A stretch of DNA of 64,000 nt, from NCBI GenBank assembly GCA_028554755.1, contig JAPTOF010000001.1, positions 3,112,001 through 3,176,000 of the forward strand, written 5' to 3'. Positions 52,046 to 63,600 of this stretch are shown piece after piece. This DNA comes from Cordia subcordata (taxonomy: Eukaryota; Streptophyta; Magnoliopsida; Boraginales; Cordiaceae). Position numbers and translations under genes: made by a program. The notes under the pieces are model-generated. The model made no database searches, was not told where the DNA came from, and saw only the letters and a list, made by a program, of their open reading frames with translations. Every line of letters begins with the position of its first letter. Position 1 is the first letter of the stretch.

Positions 52046-52405
52046 TTACCTACGAGAGTAGACGAAGGTGGCGGCCAAGGCGATACCGGCCATGGCCGTG
52101 ACAGCTACAGCTATACCAACATTGGAAGGGGAAGAGAAACTACTTCCACCGGAGAGAACACCTCCACCGACGCCGCCACCGGAACCACCAACACTGGCCT
52201 CCGCGAAGACGAAAATCCGCCCTCCTCCACGACGACCATTACCAACACCGGTGAGGATATCGTACATCAAAGACAGCGCCAACGCCAGGGCCAACGCCGT
52301 CCCCAGCGGTGGTGAAAAAATCCCCTCCGCCGCTCTGCTTCCCGCAATTACCTTTCTGCCCTCGTTCTTCTTCCTCCTCACCAACCCCAACCCTCTCCAC
52401 ACCAT
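52046..52405 (-). CDS. Small hypothetical protein with two hydrophobic segments
   Basis: Single-exon frame of 119 aa from the ATG at 52405. It has a basic N-terminus (MVWRGLGLVRRKKNEGRKVI), a hydrophobic segment GTALALALALSLMYDILTGV at about 38-57, a Gly-rich linker (SVGGSGGGVGGGVLSGG), a second hydrophobic segment VGIAVAVTAMAGIALAATFV at about 95-115, and a short basic end. GC content is well above the flanks and codon-like composition supports a real gene. It lies about 250 bases upstream of the TBC start on the same strand. The last codons CGT AGG TAA overlap an AG|GTAAAA donor-like string, so a further exon cannot be excluded. I do not recognise the family. Confidence 0.6.
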   Translation of the reverse strand: MVWRGLGLVRRKKNEGRKVIAGSRAAEGIFSPPLGTALALALALSLMYDILTGVGNGRRGGGRIFVFAEASVGGSGGGVGGGVLSGGSSFSSPSNVGIAVAVTAMAGIALAATFVYSRR

Positions 52406-54682
52406 CACACAACTGAACACTGCTTTACTCTCTCTTTAACTTTCATTTCAAAAGCGCTTTATTAATAATAATAATTAAAAAAAAAAACTAATTAGCACAA
52501 ATATCAATTTTATTTTTTTCTAATTTTCAAATGAGAAGGAAAAAATCTCTTTGATGTAACCATCTGTGTGGGGCCTATGTACACATGTGCTGAAACTGGG
52601 CCCGTCAAACTGCGGGATGAGGCCCGCTTCAGTGAGACCCAACGTTTTTCGCCAGTTGTGATCATGTAATCATAAAGTAAAATAGCAGGGGGGGACAATT
52701 GACATGATTTTGTCGACCATTTGCAATTAATTTTTGATTCATCACATAATTACTGAGATTATTATAAACCCCATTTGTCAAATTATTATTACGTAAGATG
52801 TAAGTTTTATATTAATTTGCTCAAAGTCTAGTCAAAGGTAAGAAGTGGTCTTTTGTGGAGTGATACCAATTATTAAAGGATAAAGAGTATAGCGGCTTGA
52901 CCAAAACTTGTGTTAATATATTAATTGAGACCGTGAAGGTGAGGATTTTAGTTAATTTCCTACAGAAGTGATTGGCAATATTCATGTTAACAATCTTGAG
53001 GGGTAACCTTTTTTATGATTGTGAGTTAAACACATAAATTTGACATGTTAAATACTTGTTGAATTACAATTGTAGTTAAAACATTTTGTTTTTTTACCTC
53101 TCAAAATGCTGAATTGAGCGAGGTAGATTTCAACAGAAATATTAAGAGGGTTCATAAAATTTATGTCTCAGAAAGATATTTTTGGCTAGGACAAATGGTT
53201 CAATGGGTTCCAAGGGTTTTAACTTTTTCCATCTATAGTTTGATGCTTTTTAGATTAATGTGGTTAAGCTTGCCTGAAAAACTAAAGGGGAGATGTTGAT
53301 TTTTACAATTCTGTTGTCTAATTTATGTGTTAAGACATTAATTTTTATGTTAAATTTCACGCCTCTAATCCTAGACCTTTAGGTTATATGGTAATTTTTA
53401 TAATCCCGTGGTCTAATATATGTGTTAACACAGTAAGTTTTATGTTAAATTGTTATGTTCTTCAAGTCTAAATCTCCAGACTCGTGAGCGAAAGCATTGA
53501 CATACTAAATAACTGTTCAAATCTTCAAATTAATTGGTCAAAACTCAGGTTATTAGTTATATCATATCACGCACTTATAAATCATTCACAAATTATCCCA
53601 TAAATTAATGTGGGACATTACATAAATAATATGCTAAAAAAGAAGGCGCTCAAAAAATGAGGCACTCGACAATATTGCTTTAACTTAAAATAGTAGAGCG
53701 TTGAATGTAATAATGAAAATTGAATTTTAGATCTAAAGTTTCATCTTTACAAGCCAACTAGTTAGAAATGGTCCGTAAGGCTACAACCCGCATTTTCTGA
53801 GCTATTATGCCTTAGTCTTAACCCTGGTGGACATCTTAACTATCACGAGGACGAGAATTCTTTTTTAATTATTGTTTGATCTTAATTTTCTAATTGAAAA
53901 TCTTAATTATGTATTTCGTATATTAAAAAATTTTCACCATTGATTTAAACAAAGAAGAGTGAAAAAACGAGAATGGAAAATTATTTTTGGTAGGGGTGTG
54001 ATATTTTAAATTAGTGGCAAAAATTTGTTAGTATATAAAATACATTATTGAAATTTTCAATTAAAAAATTAAAATTAAAATAGGAATTAGGGAAAATCCT
54101 TGTCCTAGCTATCAACCCCACCCTGTGTGGATTACCAACTACAACGATGTAACAAAATCATACTTTATGAGAAAAGCGATCATAATTTAAAAAGAAAACG
54201 AGTTCTATGGATTTCTATATATTCCCAGTCCACCAAACAGCTTATATCCAAAAGAAAGAGTATTGAGTATTCAAATCTCGAGTAATACTTTTCCTTCTTC
54301 CCTCATCGACAAAGCTTTACCATGTATACTCTATCGTTTTAATTCGAGTTAACTACTTAGCTCTTTTTATATTCTACCTTGTTTTCTATATATTTCACTA
54401 TCTTGAGTATTAAAATGTCTTTAGCCAATAACACATCAATACATTGGAATGTCTTTTTGTTATTACTATATCAGTGTTAAAGTCTCATGTTACTAATTTA
54501 TCTTTTGATTTCGTAGTTATGTGGTAATTAAAGATTTTGTGGCTGTAGATTTTGACATCTAGAGGGAGCTTGTAGAAAAAAATTAAAATCTCATCGCCTA
54601 CAAAATCCGGTTTTCATCTACTGCTTTTGATATGTTTCCATTTTCTTGAACACTTTAGAAATCTCTCTAAGCACAATATGAT
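52406..54682. other. Gene-free, repeat-like spacer
   Basis: AT-rich. It includes an imperfect tandem repeat (53299-53452) and LTR-like wording such as ttaatgtgggacattacata near 53608, which suggests old retrotransposon debris. The plus-strand open frame at 53114-53299 shows no recognisable domain. Confidence 0.5.
53299..53452. repeat. Imperfect 94-bp direct repeat
   Basis: The blocks tttttacaattctgttgtct and tttttataatcccgtggtct start two copies that both continue with atgtgttaa and tttatgttaaatt. The copies are clearly diverged. Confidence 0.65.
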
Positions 54683-55080
54683 CCCTATTTGGCTTTGCTT
54701 ATTTTTAAGCGCTTAGAAGCAAATAGCTATTTTTAACCTAGTGATAAATAAGCAGGATGTGCTTGGATAACTTGTACTTATAAGCTAATAACATATTTGA
54801 TAAATAATTACTTATAAGTAACGATAGTAATTAAAATGACTAAAAAGGCATGTCATTAATTAATTGCTTTTCATTTAAATTGACAAACAAGTCTTTTTAC
54901 TAACTTTGATCACTAACTTATAAGTACCAAAAAAAGTTGCTCCCCATATGTTTTTTTTTTCCCCTAACTTATAAGCAGCTACAAATTGCTTATAGGCTAA
55001 TTTGCCAAATATATCAATTTTTATTTTTGACTTATAAACTAGTTTTGACCAACTTATAAGCAAAGCCAAACACCCACCCT
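54683..55080. mobile_element. Tourist-like MITE, second copy of the 30521-30902 family
   Basis: The left end ccctatttggctttgcttat and the reverse complement of the right end, gggtgtttggctttgcttat, are inverted repeats. Read from the right, the element shares tttggctttgcttataagtt, ggggagcaact and aaaagacttgtttgtc with 30521-30902 in the same order. It is about 400 bp and non-coding. Confidence 0.75.
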
Positions 55081-56374
55081 ATCCATTTTGAATTTTTGAT
55101 CCACCCAAAAAGAAGAAGCACAATATCTCCGTACACAAGATATAAATATTGTACAACAACTCACCTGCCGTTTGGAGTAAAACCTCGAGATCCACTTACC
55201 CTTAGATTTATTGAGATCATATAAAATTGGTAGCAAAAGACAATGACCTCACAAGCTGTAAGGTAAAGTGCACGCAACAGTATCCGCTTTTGCGCTTACA
55301 TGCAATTATTACCACGAAAGATTTTGCCATTTTTTCTCTTTTTCGTTTGGTGAAAGCATTGTACTAGTTTGGATAGATAACATATTTATTCAAAATTCGA
55401 GTTTAAATTAGTTGATGGGAAAATTTTTAAAATTAATATTTATAGATTATATGGTTAAAATAATTAGATTTTAATTTAGACTTGTTTGGCTGAAAAAAAA
55501 TCCAATTTAAACGAAATGTTTAAAACATAGGTGTCGACTTTTAAACGTAAAATAAGAGAAATCATATCGAAAAAATTTAACAAAAGAAAAATGTTCCCTT
55601 TGTCATAGTCACAGGTCACCGCCGATTACTCCACTTAGGTAATAAACTGCAGTCACTTTGTGCTGATTGAACACGGATAGTACATATCAACATATAACAC
55701 GTACTCTGACCCCAAAAAAGAAAAAAAAGAAAATTAAAATAAAAATAGAACATGTAAAGTACACTGTTAAGGCATAATAATTAAAATTATTAAATGATTA
55801 TAGTAATTTAAAAACCAGAGATTTTATACATGAGCAAATTGCACCAAAAAGTTCTCGAATGGAGAGCATATACACTGTATAAACAAATGTATAATGATGT
55901 ACATACATATACATATACATATATTTCAGAGACATTTATAAATTACTATAAAATTTACATGATATAACAAAGGGAACTAACACAGTATTATCTAATGCAA
56001 GTACTTTTTGGTGTGAATATACACAACACCTCAATAATATTATTTATTACGAGAGAATTTAAATCATAATAATCAAAAGTTTTGTGAGATGATGAATTTG
56101 ATAACATGTAATTACATTACAATAACATGGGGACGAAGGGACAGTGACAGGCCACTAAGGAGACAAAACATCCCAATTTTTTTGCCGGTCCACATGCCTT
56201 CAAAGTTGCTCTGCACATCAATTAAAGGGAAGTCACATGAAGTTGGAGGTCATTGCCCATTGCTTCACATATTTATGTCCACCGGTGCCTTGGTTCCCAG
56301 TTGCCATGAATTTTATATTTGAGGATCTCTTTGTCCCATTACATAAAAATTAAGAACCAAATAGCATCAGCAAA
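55081..56374. other. Gene-free AT-rich spacer upstream of the tRNA gene
   Basis: No gene is supported. The block 56120-56320 has more balanced base composition than its surroundings and is open on the plus strand for 77 codons, but no protein family or RNA was recognised. Confidence 0.5.
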
Positions 56375-56447
56375 GCCTGTCTAGCTCAGTCGGTAGAGCG
56401 CAAGGCTCTTAACCTTGTGGTCGTGGGTTCGAGCCCCACGGTGGGCG
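56375..56447 (+). tRNA. tRNA-Lys (anticodon CUU)
   Basis: A 73-base cloverleaf with D arm (tagctcagtcggtagagc), anticodon stem-loop with loop ctcttaa (anticodon CTT), variable loop tggtc, and T arm gtgggttcgagccccac. It matches nuclear plant tRNA-Lys(CUU), with internal A and B boxes (tagctcagtcgg and ggttcgagccc). No intron and no encoded CCA, as expected of a nuclear gene. The acceptor stem gcctgtc/ggtgggc has three adjacent U-G wobble pairs; position 4 is T where I would expect C. Confidence 0.95.
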
Positions 56448-56450
56448 TTG

Positions 56451-56456
56451 TTTTTT
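56451..56456 (+). terminator. RNA polymerase III terminator
   Basis: A run of six T begins four bases after the tRNA end, the normal Pol III stop signal, followed by more T-rich sequence. Confidence 0.85.
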
Positions 56457-58267
56457 CTTCTTCTTCTTTTTTTTTGGGGGTCTTTTTTCCTTTTTTTTTT
56501 TTAAATGTTTGTAAAGATCTTGATAATTTAGGGGAAGGTACAATAAAAATATTATTTGTGGATTAAAGTTTTGAATTTGAGATGTGATAATAAATTTATC
56601 TATTTTTTAATGTTTTTTTTGCCTCATTAATCAAATCACAAACCCGTGAAAGTTGAGGAAAAAGAAAAGCCAAAGGTAACTAAAGAGTGGTCAAATAATA
56701 CGTCTCTCATTTTTAGTGCGAGTACCTGCCAGAGTTTAGATACATGTTGTAATTGGCCCTTGACCTAAAGTGAAAGAAAAAAAAAAAAGTTTATTAGAAG
56801 GCCGAAAGGCACTCTTGATGCCATTTAGAATGCAAAGGAGGAAAGCTCAATACCAAAACAACAATGATTCGTAAACACCCATTAGTGTTACCCTCCGCAA
56901 AGAGGCTAGTCCTTTGCTTTCCCTCTCTTTGCCTCTCAACTTTTTCTTTCTGATTCCTTCGGGTCATCAGTAGGTATCTCTTCAATCCAAATAAAATCTC
57001 TTTCGGTCACTCTTCACAAAGAAATGAAGATGCTCAGATTTTAACTTGAAAAAAAAAAAAAAAAGAAGAAAGAAAAATCAGCTTTCTTATGGATGTTTCT
57101 TTTCTTGTGGCATTAATTGTATCTAGCCGCACCAAACATAGGTCAAATGTTTCAGTGCTTTGGATTAGGCCAAGGATTTTGTCCCCTTATCCTTGTTTAA
57201 GTTATTCCACCAAGAAAAAGATTTTGGGAATCCTATAAAGTAAACCAATCTAGAGATCCACAAATGGATAGGAAACTTTGTATGAACTATGAAGTTTCTC
57301 TTTCTTTCATGCAAAACAAAGAAGATAAGAAAAAAGGAAAGAAAGATACAAGATAAATCTCACCATAGACTATAGAATAGAAAAATATTGCTCGTGTTTC
57401 TTTCTTTTTGTTTTAAGACCGTTTCAACTAATGTTTTTGATTTTTTTGTTCGTTAAATAGTATTTTAGGCAATATTTTTATTTGAAATAATGTTTGAAAT
57501 AGTATTTTATGAAAGATTAATAATCTCAGTTAGAATTTAGTATTTTATTTTATATATTTGATAATTCTACCCTCTCTTTAATGTTTTTGGCAATTTTTCT
57601 TACTATACAATCTCTTTTTATATTTTTATATTTTATTTTACAAATATAAATATATAAATTCAAATTAACACAAAAATCAATCTCGAATTATATCCACATC
57701 AAAATACACTAAAAAAGTATAAGTCTTGTTCATCCATTTAGTATTTTTCTTTGAGATAATAAATTTTCAATCTAAGAAATATTTCTATAATAATTTTTTA
57801 TAATATTAATAAAACTATTTTTTAAATAATATTATTGTGTGTTTAATAATAAAATATTATTATATATATATTTAATTATATAACAAGTTATCCTATTTCA
57901 ATTGTAATAATTATTATTATACTTTTTTCTTGAACCTCCTTCCCCTATGGGATTTAACACAAAACCTTATGACTGGAGAGAGATAGTCTCGACCACTTGA
58001 GCTAATGCCAATATTTTTTAAAAATTATTTTATATTTATCAATTAATTTAACCGCTAATTTTATTAATCACATTTTTATTTAATTAACTAGCCAAACAAC
58101 TATCGTCTAACATTAAAAATATAACATTTATCAACTACTCTAGCAGCTAATTTTACTGAAAAAGGCCTAAGTTCTTATCCTATGATCAGAGTCTATAATC
58201 TTTTTAATATTTGATGAGTATACATCTAACATCTCTCATATGTGGTCCGATTTGGTCCGATTTGAAG

Positions 58268-58307
<40 letters not shown>

Positions 58308-59436
58308 GAGAACTAATATTGAGGTGAGCTAACCAATTAGACGAACTGCATACGAGCATTGACTATTGAAATGAGCGGGTTACTGGAAAGAGAGGGCGAA
58401 TTATACATTTCTTATTTTAATCAAAAGGTGAATCATACATCGATAAACAAGACTAGCCTTTTTAATGAGTAAATTGCATATAAAAGAACAAGACTTAGAT
58501 TGGCTTAAAATCTAAACTCTACGCGAATCTTGTGGGCTGTAGCTGACGATCCATTTTGTTCTAGAGAAGCTGCTGAACTACCCGGCCCAAGCCCCCAATG
58601 ACATAAGCCATAAGGCCTTCGAGCCAGTGATGCTTCCTTCTAATAGTGGCCCAACCCAAAATTAAAGAGATTTCTGTGGACCCCAAATGATTACTTTGTT
58701 TTCTCGATTTGCTATCAATTGATGATCAACCTTAAGTTACAATAAAAACTCTCTACCTAGTCACATGTAGCCCCTCTCTAATTTTTCTTTTTCTTTTTTT
58801 TCGATCTGAAAGAATAATGTAATTAGAATATAATGACAATTTAGAATAAAGGTTACAAATTAGGATTGAGATCCTCTCCTAACTAATACTTGTTTTAACA
58901 TTATAACACGAATCTCACCCAATCATTTCGTTTTTTAAATTTCAAATATTGACAGGAAAAATGAAATTTTAGATTTCTTGAGTAAATAAACAGTTTAGAT
59001 ATAATTTTAAAATGTTATAATAAAATCTTAGTTAAGAAAAGTAAAAATAAAACTTTTCTTTAGGAGATAATCCAAATCCTGCAAATTAACGTCATTCAAA
59101 ATAATTGACTCAGATATTCAATACCTTAGATTACTAAACAATCAATTTTTATTTCACAAGTTTGCAATCTTACCAACTACACCGGGTGGCTAATTCTTGG
59201 ATTGCAACAAACTGGGGCCCTATCTCATGGTAGTTGGGGTGATTGGTAATCACGACCAATAAACTTATAAACTTGTTGAGTGAAACATGTTAGGTAAACT
59301 GCATACCAATTTGACATCTACACAAGAATTCATTGTACGATGCCTTTCCTAACTTGTATACTTAAACCACGCACCACATTTGCGCATTGCTAGATAACAC
59401 AGCGTTGTCTTTAATTCCAATCTCATTTCAGTGAAA
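56457..59436. other. Gene-free spacer between tRNA and DUF538 gene
   Basis: Very AT-rich. It contains a (TA)n microsatellite at 58267-58295 and repeat-like sequence at 57945-58010 (ggatttaacacaaaacctta...tcgaccacttgagctaat), which looks like old dispersed repeat. The final few hundred bases should hold the DUF538 promoter. No gene is supported. Confidence 0.55.
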
Positions 59437-60639
59437 ATGGCAGATCAGAGGTCGCATGTAGATGAACGTGCCGGTGCAGAAATCGTGTATGGAGCTGAAG
59501 AATGCTACCGTCAATCAATTGAGCTACTACAGGAACTTGGTTTTCCCAAAGGCGTTTTACCTCTCCAGGACCTCGTAGAGTGCGGAAGAGTTCGCGAAAC
59601 CGGCTTTATCTGGATGAAGCAGAAGGTATTGATTTACGATCAACTATTTAAAAGTTTGAGTAAAATGCATTTTTGTCCTGTGTTTTGTGAAAGTCACACA
59701 AAATTTTGTGTGATCTCAATCTCATTGATACCCTTGTGGTTTAGAAAAGTTGCGCATTAGTCACCGCAATTAGTTTTTCCCGTTAAAATTAACGAAGAGC
59801 GTATCAAATACACCTATAAGCCATTTTAACTTATTAATAAGGAAAAGAATCTAAGCAAATTGGTACAAATTTCCGATTTTTGAAAATAGTAAAAATTTCA
59901 TCCTTTAATTCGGAATGAGGTGCAAATACTCCCCTAGACTAGTTAAAAAAAAAAAAAATCTAAATAGATCTCTTTAAATTATGTAGATTTCTTTGTTTAT
60001 ATACATTTAACTATTTTTGTATATTACTTAATAAGGAGTCATTTAAATTAAGAAATTTACATAATTCAATTGATATATATTTTTAATTTCATCTTACAAG
60101 TGGTGTATTTGCATCTTATTTCAAACCAGAGGAGGAAATATGTGTATTGTAAAAATCAGGGAGAATGTAATGTAAGTGCATTTTTAAAAATTCTCTCAAT
60201 TAATAGCAAGGACCAATATGCAATATTTTTTAAACTAAAGATGTAAAAGTGAAGTTTGAAATTACAAAAAATTTTACGTGCCTTTCACAAAACATAAGGG
60301 GTAAAATGCCTCTTAAAAGTTTAAACTGTTAATTGAGAAATTTATGTTATTTATTGGTTAACACGATGACAGGCTCCATACGAGCATTTTTTTGAGGGGA
60401 CCAAGACCCGTGTTAGCTATGCAACTGAAGTAACTGCCTACATAGAGAAATTCAGGATGAAGAAAATCAGTGGAATAAAGAGCAAGCAGCTGCTTTTGTG
60501 GGTGCCAATTGTGGAGATGAGCATTGAAGATCCTGCCGCCAACAAAATTCACTTCAAGACTCCAATGGGCATTGGGAGGTCATTCCCTATCACTGCTTTC
60601 ATGACCGAAGAGGAAAAACACAAGTATTTGGAGGAATAA
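59437..60639 (+). CDS. DUF538 family protein
   Basis: Two exons, 59437-59625 and 60373-60639, join in phase 0 to 151 aa. The start MADQRSHVDERAGAEIVYGA and the motifs LLQELGFPKGVLPLQDLVE, ETGFIWMKQK, YATEVTAYIEKFRMKKISGI and WVPIVEMSIE are those of plant DUF538. Length is typical of the cytosolic members; there is no signal peptide. Members have been linked to stress responses and to a possible lipid- or chlorophyll-binding fold, but the function is not settled. The intron (747 bases) is almost entirely a Mutator-like MITE. Confidence 0.92.
59658..60312. mobile_element. Mutator-like MITE in the DUF538 intron, 10-bp TSD
   Basis: The target duplication ttaaaagttt is perfect at 59648-59657 and 60313-60322. 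The left arm (gagtaaaatgcatttttgtc, then tgttttgtgaaagtcac) and the reverse complement of the right arm (gaggcattttaccccttatg, then ttttgtgaaaggcac) are imperfect inverted repeats of about 50 bp. The element is 655 bp and non-coding. Removing it and one duplication leaves an intron of about 80 bases. Confidence 0.88.
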
Positions 60640-63600
60640 GTTGCGCTTCTTGTTTGCGGGTCTAGGATTTCGAGTCTAAAATGTGACACGTGTAATTTAA
60701 TTTCAGCAGCTGATATGCCTTTTCTTTCTTCGGTTAATTTATCTCGTATTTATATAACGTGAAGAGGGTACTTTATTGATGGTTAATTTAATTAAACGCT
60801 AAAAACTAAAAGAGATAAAGCCTCTGGAAATAAAAAAAGACTTGAAATATATGTGTAGGATAATTTGGAGCTAATTCTCTCTCTGTGTGTACACGCACAT
60901 TATATATGTGTGAACATATATATTTAAACTTCTCGAAATAGAGAAAGACCGTATGTACAAGTCGTTTTAATTAAACATCTCTTAGGTATAAAATGTTGCT
61001 TAGAAATATAAAAAGACTAGGCAATAAACTAAATTAAATGGCAATCGTTGGAGAAATTATTCCTACTTGTACTCCATTTGAAACATTTCAAGAAAATTAG
61101 AAAATGATTCTTGTGAAAAGTATTGTGAGGCAAAAAGCGCATATCGTTGTTATACAACGGTGTTCTTATACATGTACATTGAGTGAATTATGTCTAAACT
61201 ACCGCTATTTGATGAGATTGTGATGGAATATCTAATATCGTCCTCATGATATGATCTCCAATATTTTGTGTTTTAAATTAATAGTAAAATAATAACGTTG
61301 TACAACGCACGACTACATAATCCAATATTATTTTAATACAAAATTTAAATTGTATAATAAATGGTTATTAAGAAATTTAGTAATCTTGCAAGAAATCAAA
61401 TAAGTTATCCTTATATTTACATATCTCTTTGTAGAAATTAAACTGAAGAAAGTGTTAATTTTGTCGCTTTACTATTTTAATAATTTGAAATAAGATTGAT
61501 TACAAAGTAAAAAAAAAATATAGAATCAAATGTCCAAAAATAACCAAGTTTTACTATTTTAAATGTTTAACTTAATATTTTTTTAGCTCTAATTCAAACA
61601 TTTGAACTTAAAAATTCAACCGAATTCTCATGTCTAACCTCGATTGAACAGTTTCTTTTGTAGTTTTTTAAACTTGGATTGAAAAAAAAATAAAAAATAC
61701 AAAAGTAAAAAGGTTTAATTAGTAGAAACAAAAAAGAGAATACACATTATTTTAATTGAGAAAAAAAGGAAACAAAGATAAAATAGGTATAAAATTATCT
61801 AATTGAAAAGTTTCTTTGAGTTTAATAATAAAAATTTAAAAATTTGAACTTGAAAATTCAAATTAATTCTCTTAACCCGATTTGAGTTTAATGACTTTTA
61901 ATACCCAATCATTTTTTAATCGCAAATCTCAAAATATTAAAAATTTAAACCTATATTACTCTAGATAGAAGTTGAAATACGTGATTAAGGGAAAAAAAAT
62001 AAGAAAAGAAAGAACAAATCATTTTGCTATGGAAAGAAAAATAAAAAAATAGAGTAAATATAAAATTATAATTGTGTCATGATAAATAAATAAAATTACA
62101 AACTTGCATTACAAATATTATACAATTTTTTATTGATAATCATGCCTTTTTTTAAAATTTATTACAACATTATCACTTTTTTGGTACTATTCTCTATGAA
62201 TGGATAGTACCAAAAAGCGGCTCTTTTTATATAAGTAGAGATACATTTCTTGGACGTGTACATAACAGGTACCGCAAAAAGCAAAAAAAAGTTTTTCTGA
62301 GAATTGAAGTTGCAGTTTTTTCATATAGTCGCATTTTAGATTCAAGTATACTAATTTTATTTTCTAAAGTTGAAGAATATATGAAATATTACTTTAAACC
62401 TTGGAAAAAAGTTCAACGATTCTTCTTTTAGTTTGTGATATGATTATTCGCCTTTCATTTTATTATTGTTTAGAGTAAAACCTTAGGCATTTAATGATTA
62501 GGGTGAAAATCAACCCAAAAAACTAGATTTGAATGCAAAAAGCTTAATGATTGTCCAAACAGATGAGAGGAAATGGCCGTGCAAGGTTGCAGTATTCTCA
62601 GCGTCGGTTAATCTAAGCTCGCGTACGTACTATGTCACTAATTAAAAATGACTAATCCTTTTTTTTTTTTTCTTTTTGGTCGCCCCAAAAAAAAAAAAAA
62701 ACTAACTAATCTCTAGGCCTATATAAATTCATGTGCCTTAATTCATTTCGGATTAGTCAATGGTTAAGACAAAAATAATAATCGGCCTCTTGGCTAAGAA
62801 GTCTTGCACGCAAACACCCTAAACATGGTCCCCATGAAAATTATAATCCTAGTTGCTAAGAAGGTCGCCGCACATAAACAACCTTAAAATAATCATGATT
62901 CTTTACAACATTGGATATTGGTGGCTCTAGCTAGAAGAGAAACAGCAATAATGATATATGTTGAAATTTTATCATATACATGTGATCAAAACAAATAAAA
63001 GAATTTATTTATATGTCATATATATAACTTGGTGTTCGAGAATAGAACAATTTTAATGACAAAAAAAATATAAGATATGGACTCATCATGGGAAGGTTTA
63101 CACATGAAATTGTCTCATAAATCTCGATTTGGAAGTCCTTAGGAAGCTCCAAAATTGATTTATCTTTTAATGCAATTAATCTTGCTTTCAATGAATGCCC
63201 TGTTTCATTTTATCTTATGATAAGATTCTTTTTTTATGTGAAAAACTATGGTTTATAAGGGATGAGATGTCCTTTAGAACCAGTGCTTTCATGGTCCTTT
63301 AAATAGACTCTGCATTTATATAAAAAAGGAATCATGGTCCATCATTGTGTTAGGTTTGTGAAGAAATTGAATGTCAAATATGCACCACAAATCTGCACAT
63401 GAGCAACGTAAAAAACGAAAATGTCCAGAAGCCATGTACCATATGTTTACTTTATTCTTCTCTTGCATGTTCCATTACCTTTTATATATTACGGTTAATC
63501 GTATTCCAATACGTCAATATATACCTTTTCCGCATCGAGAATGAGCTACGCAAATGACGCATGCAGCGAGTGCTAATCTTCTAGAAACATGTTTGACCAA

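Noticed and set aside
52068..52439. A 123-codon plus-strand frame opposite the small gene at 52046-52405
   Set aside because: Pro/Thr-rich composition is typical of the antisense of a Gly/Ala/Val-rich CDS; the minus-strand frame has coherent hydrophobic segments.
56089..56322. Possible small-protein or non-coding RNA gene before the tRNA
   Set aside because: Balanced composition and an open frame only; no recognised microRNA, snoRNA or protein motif on either strand.
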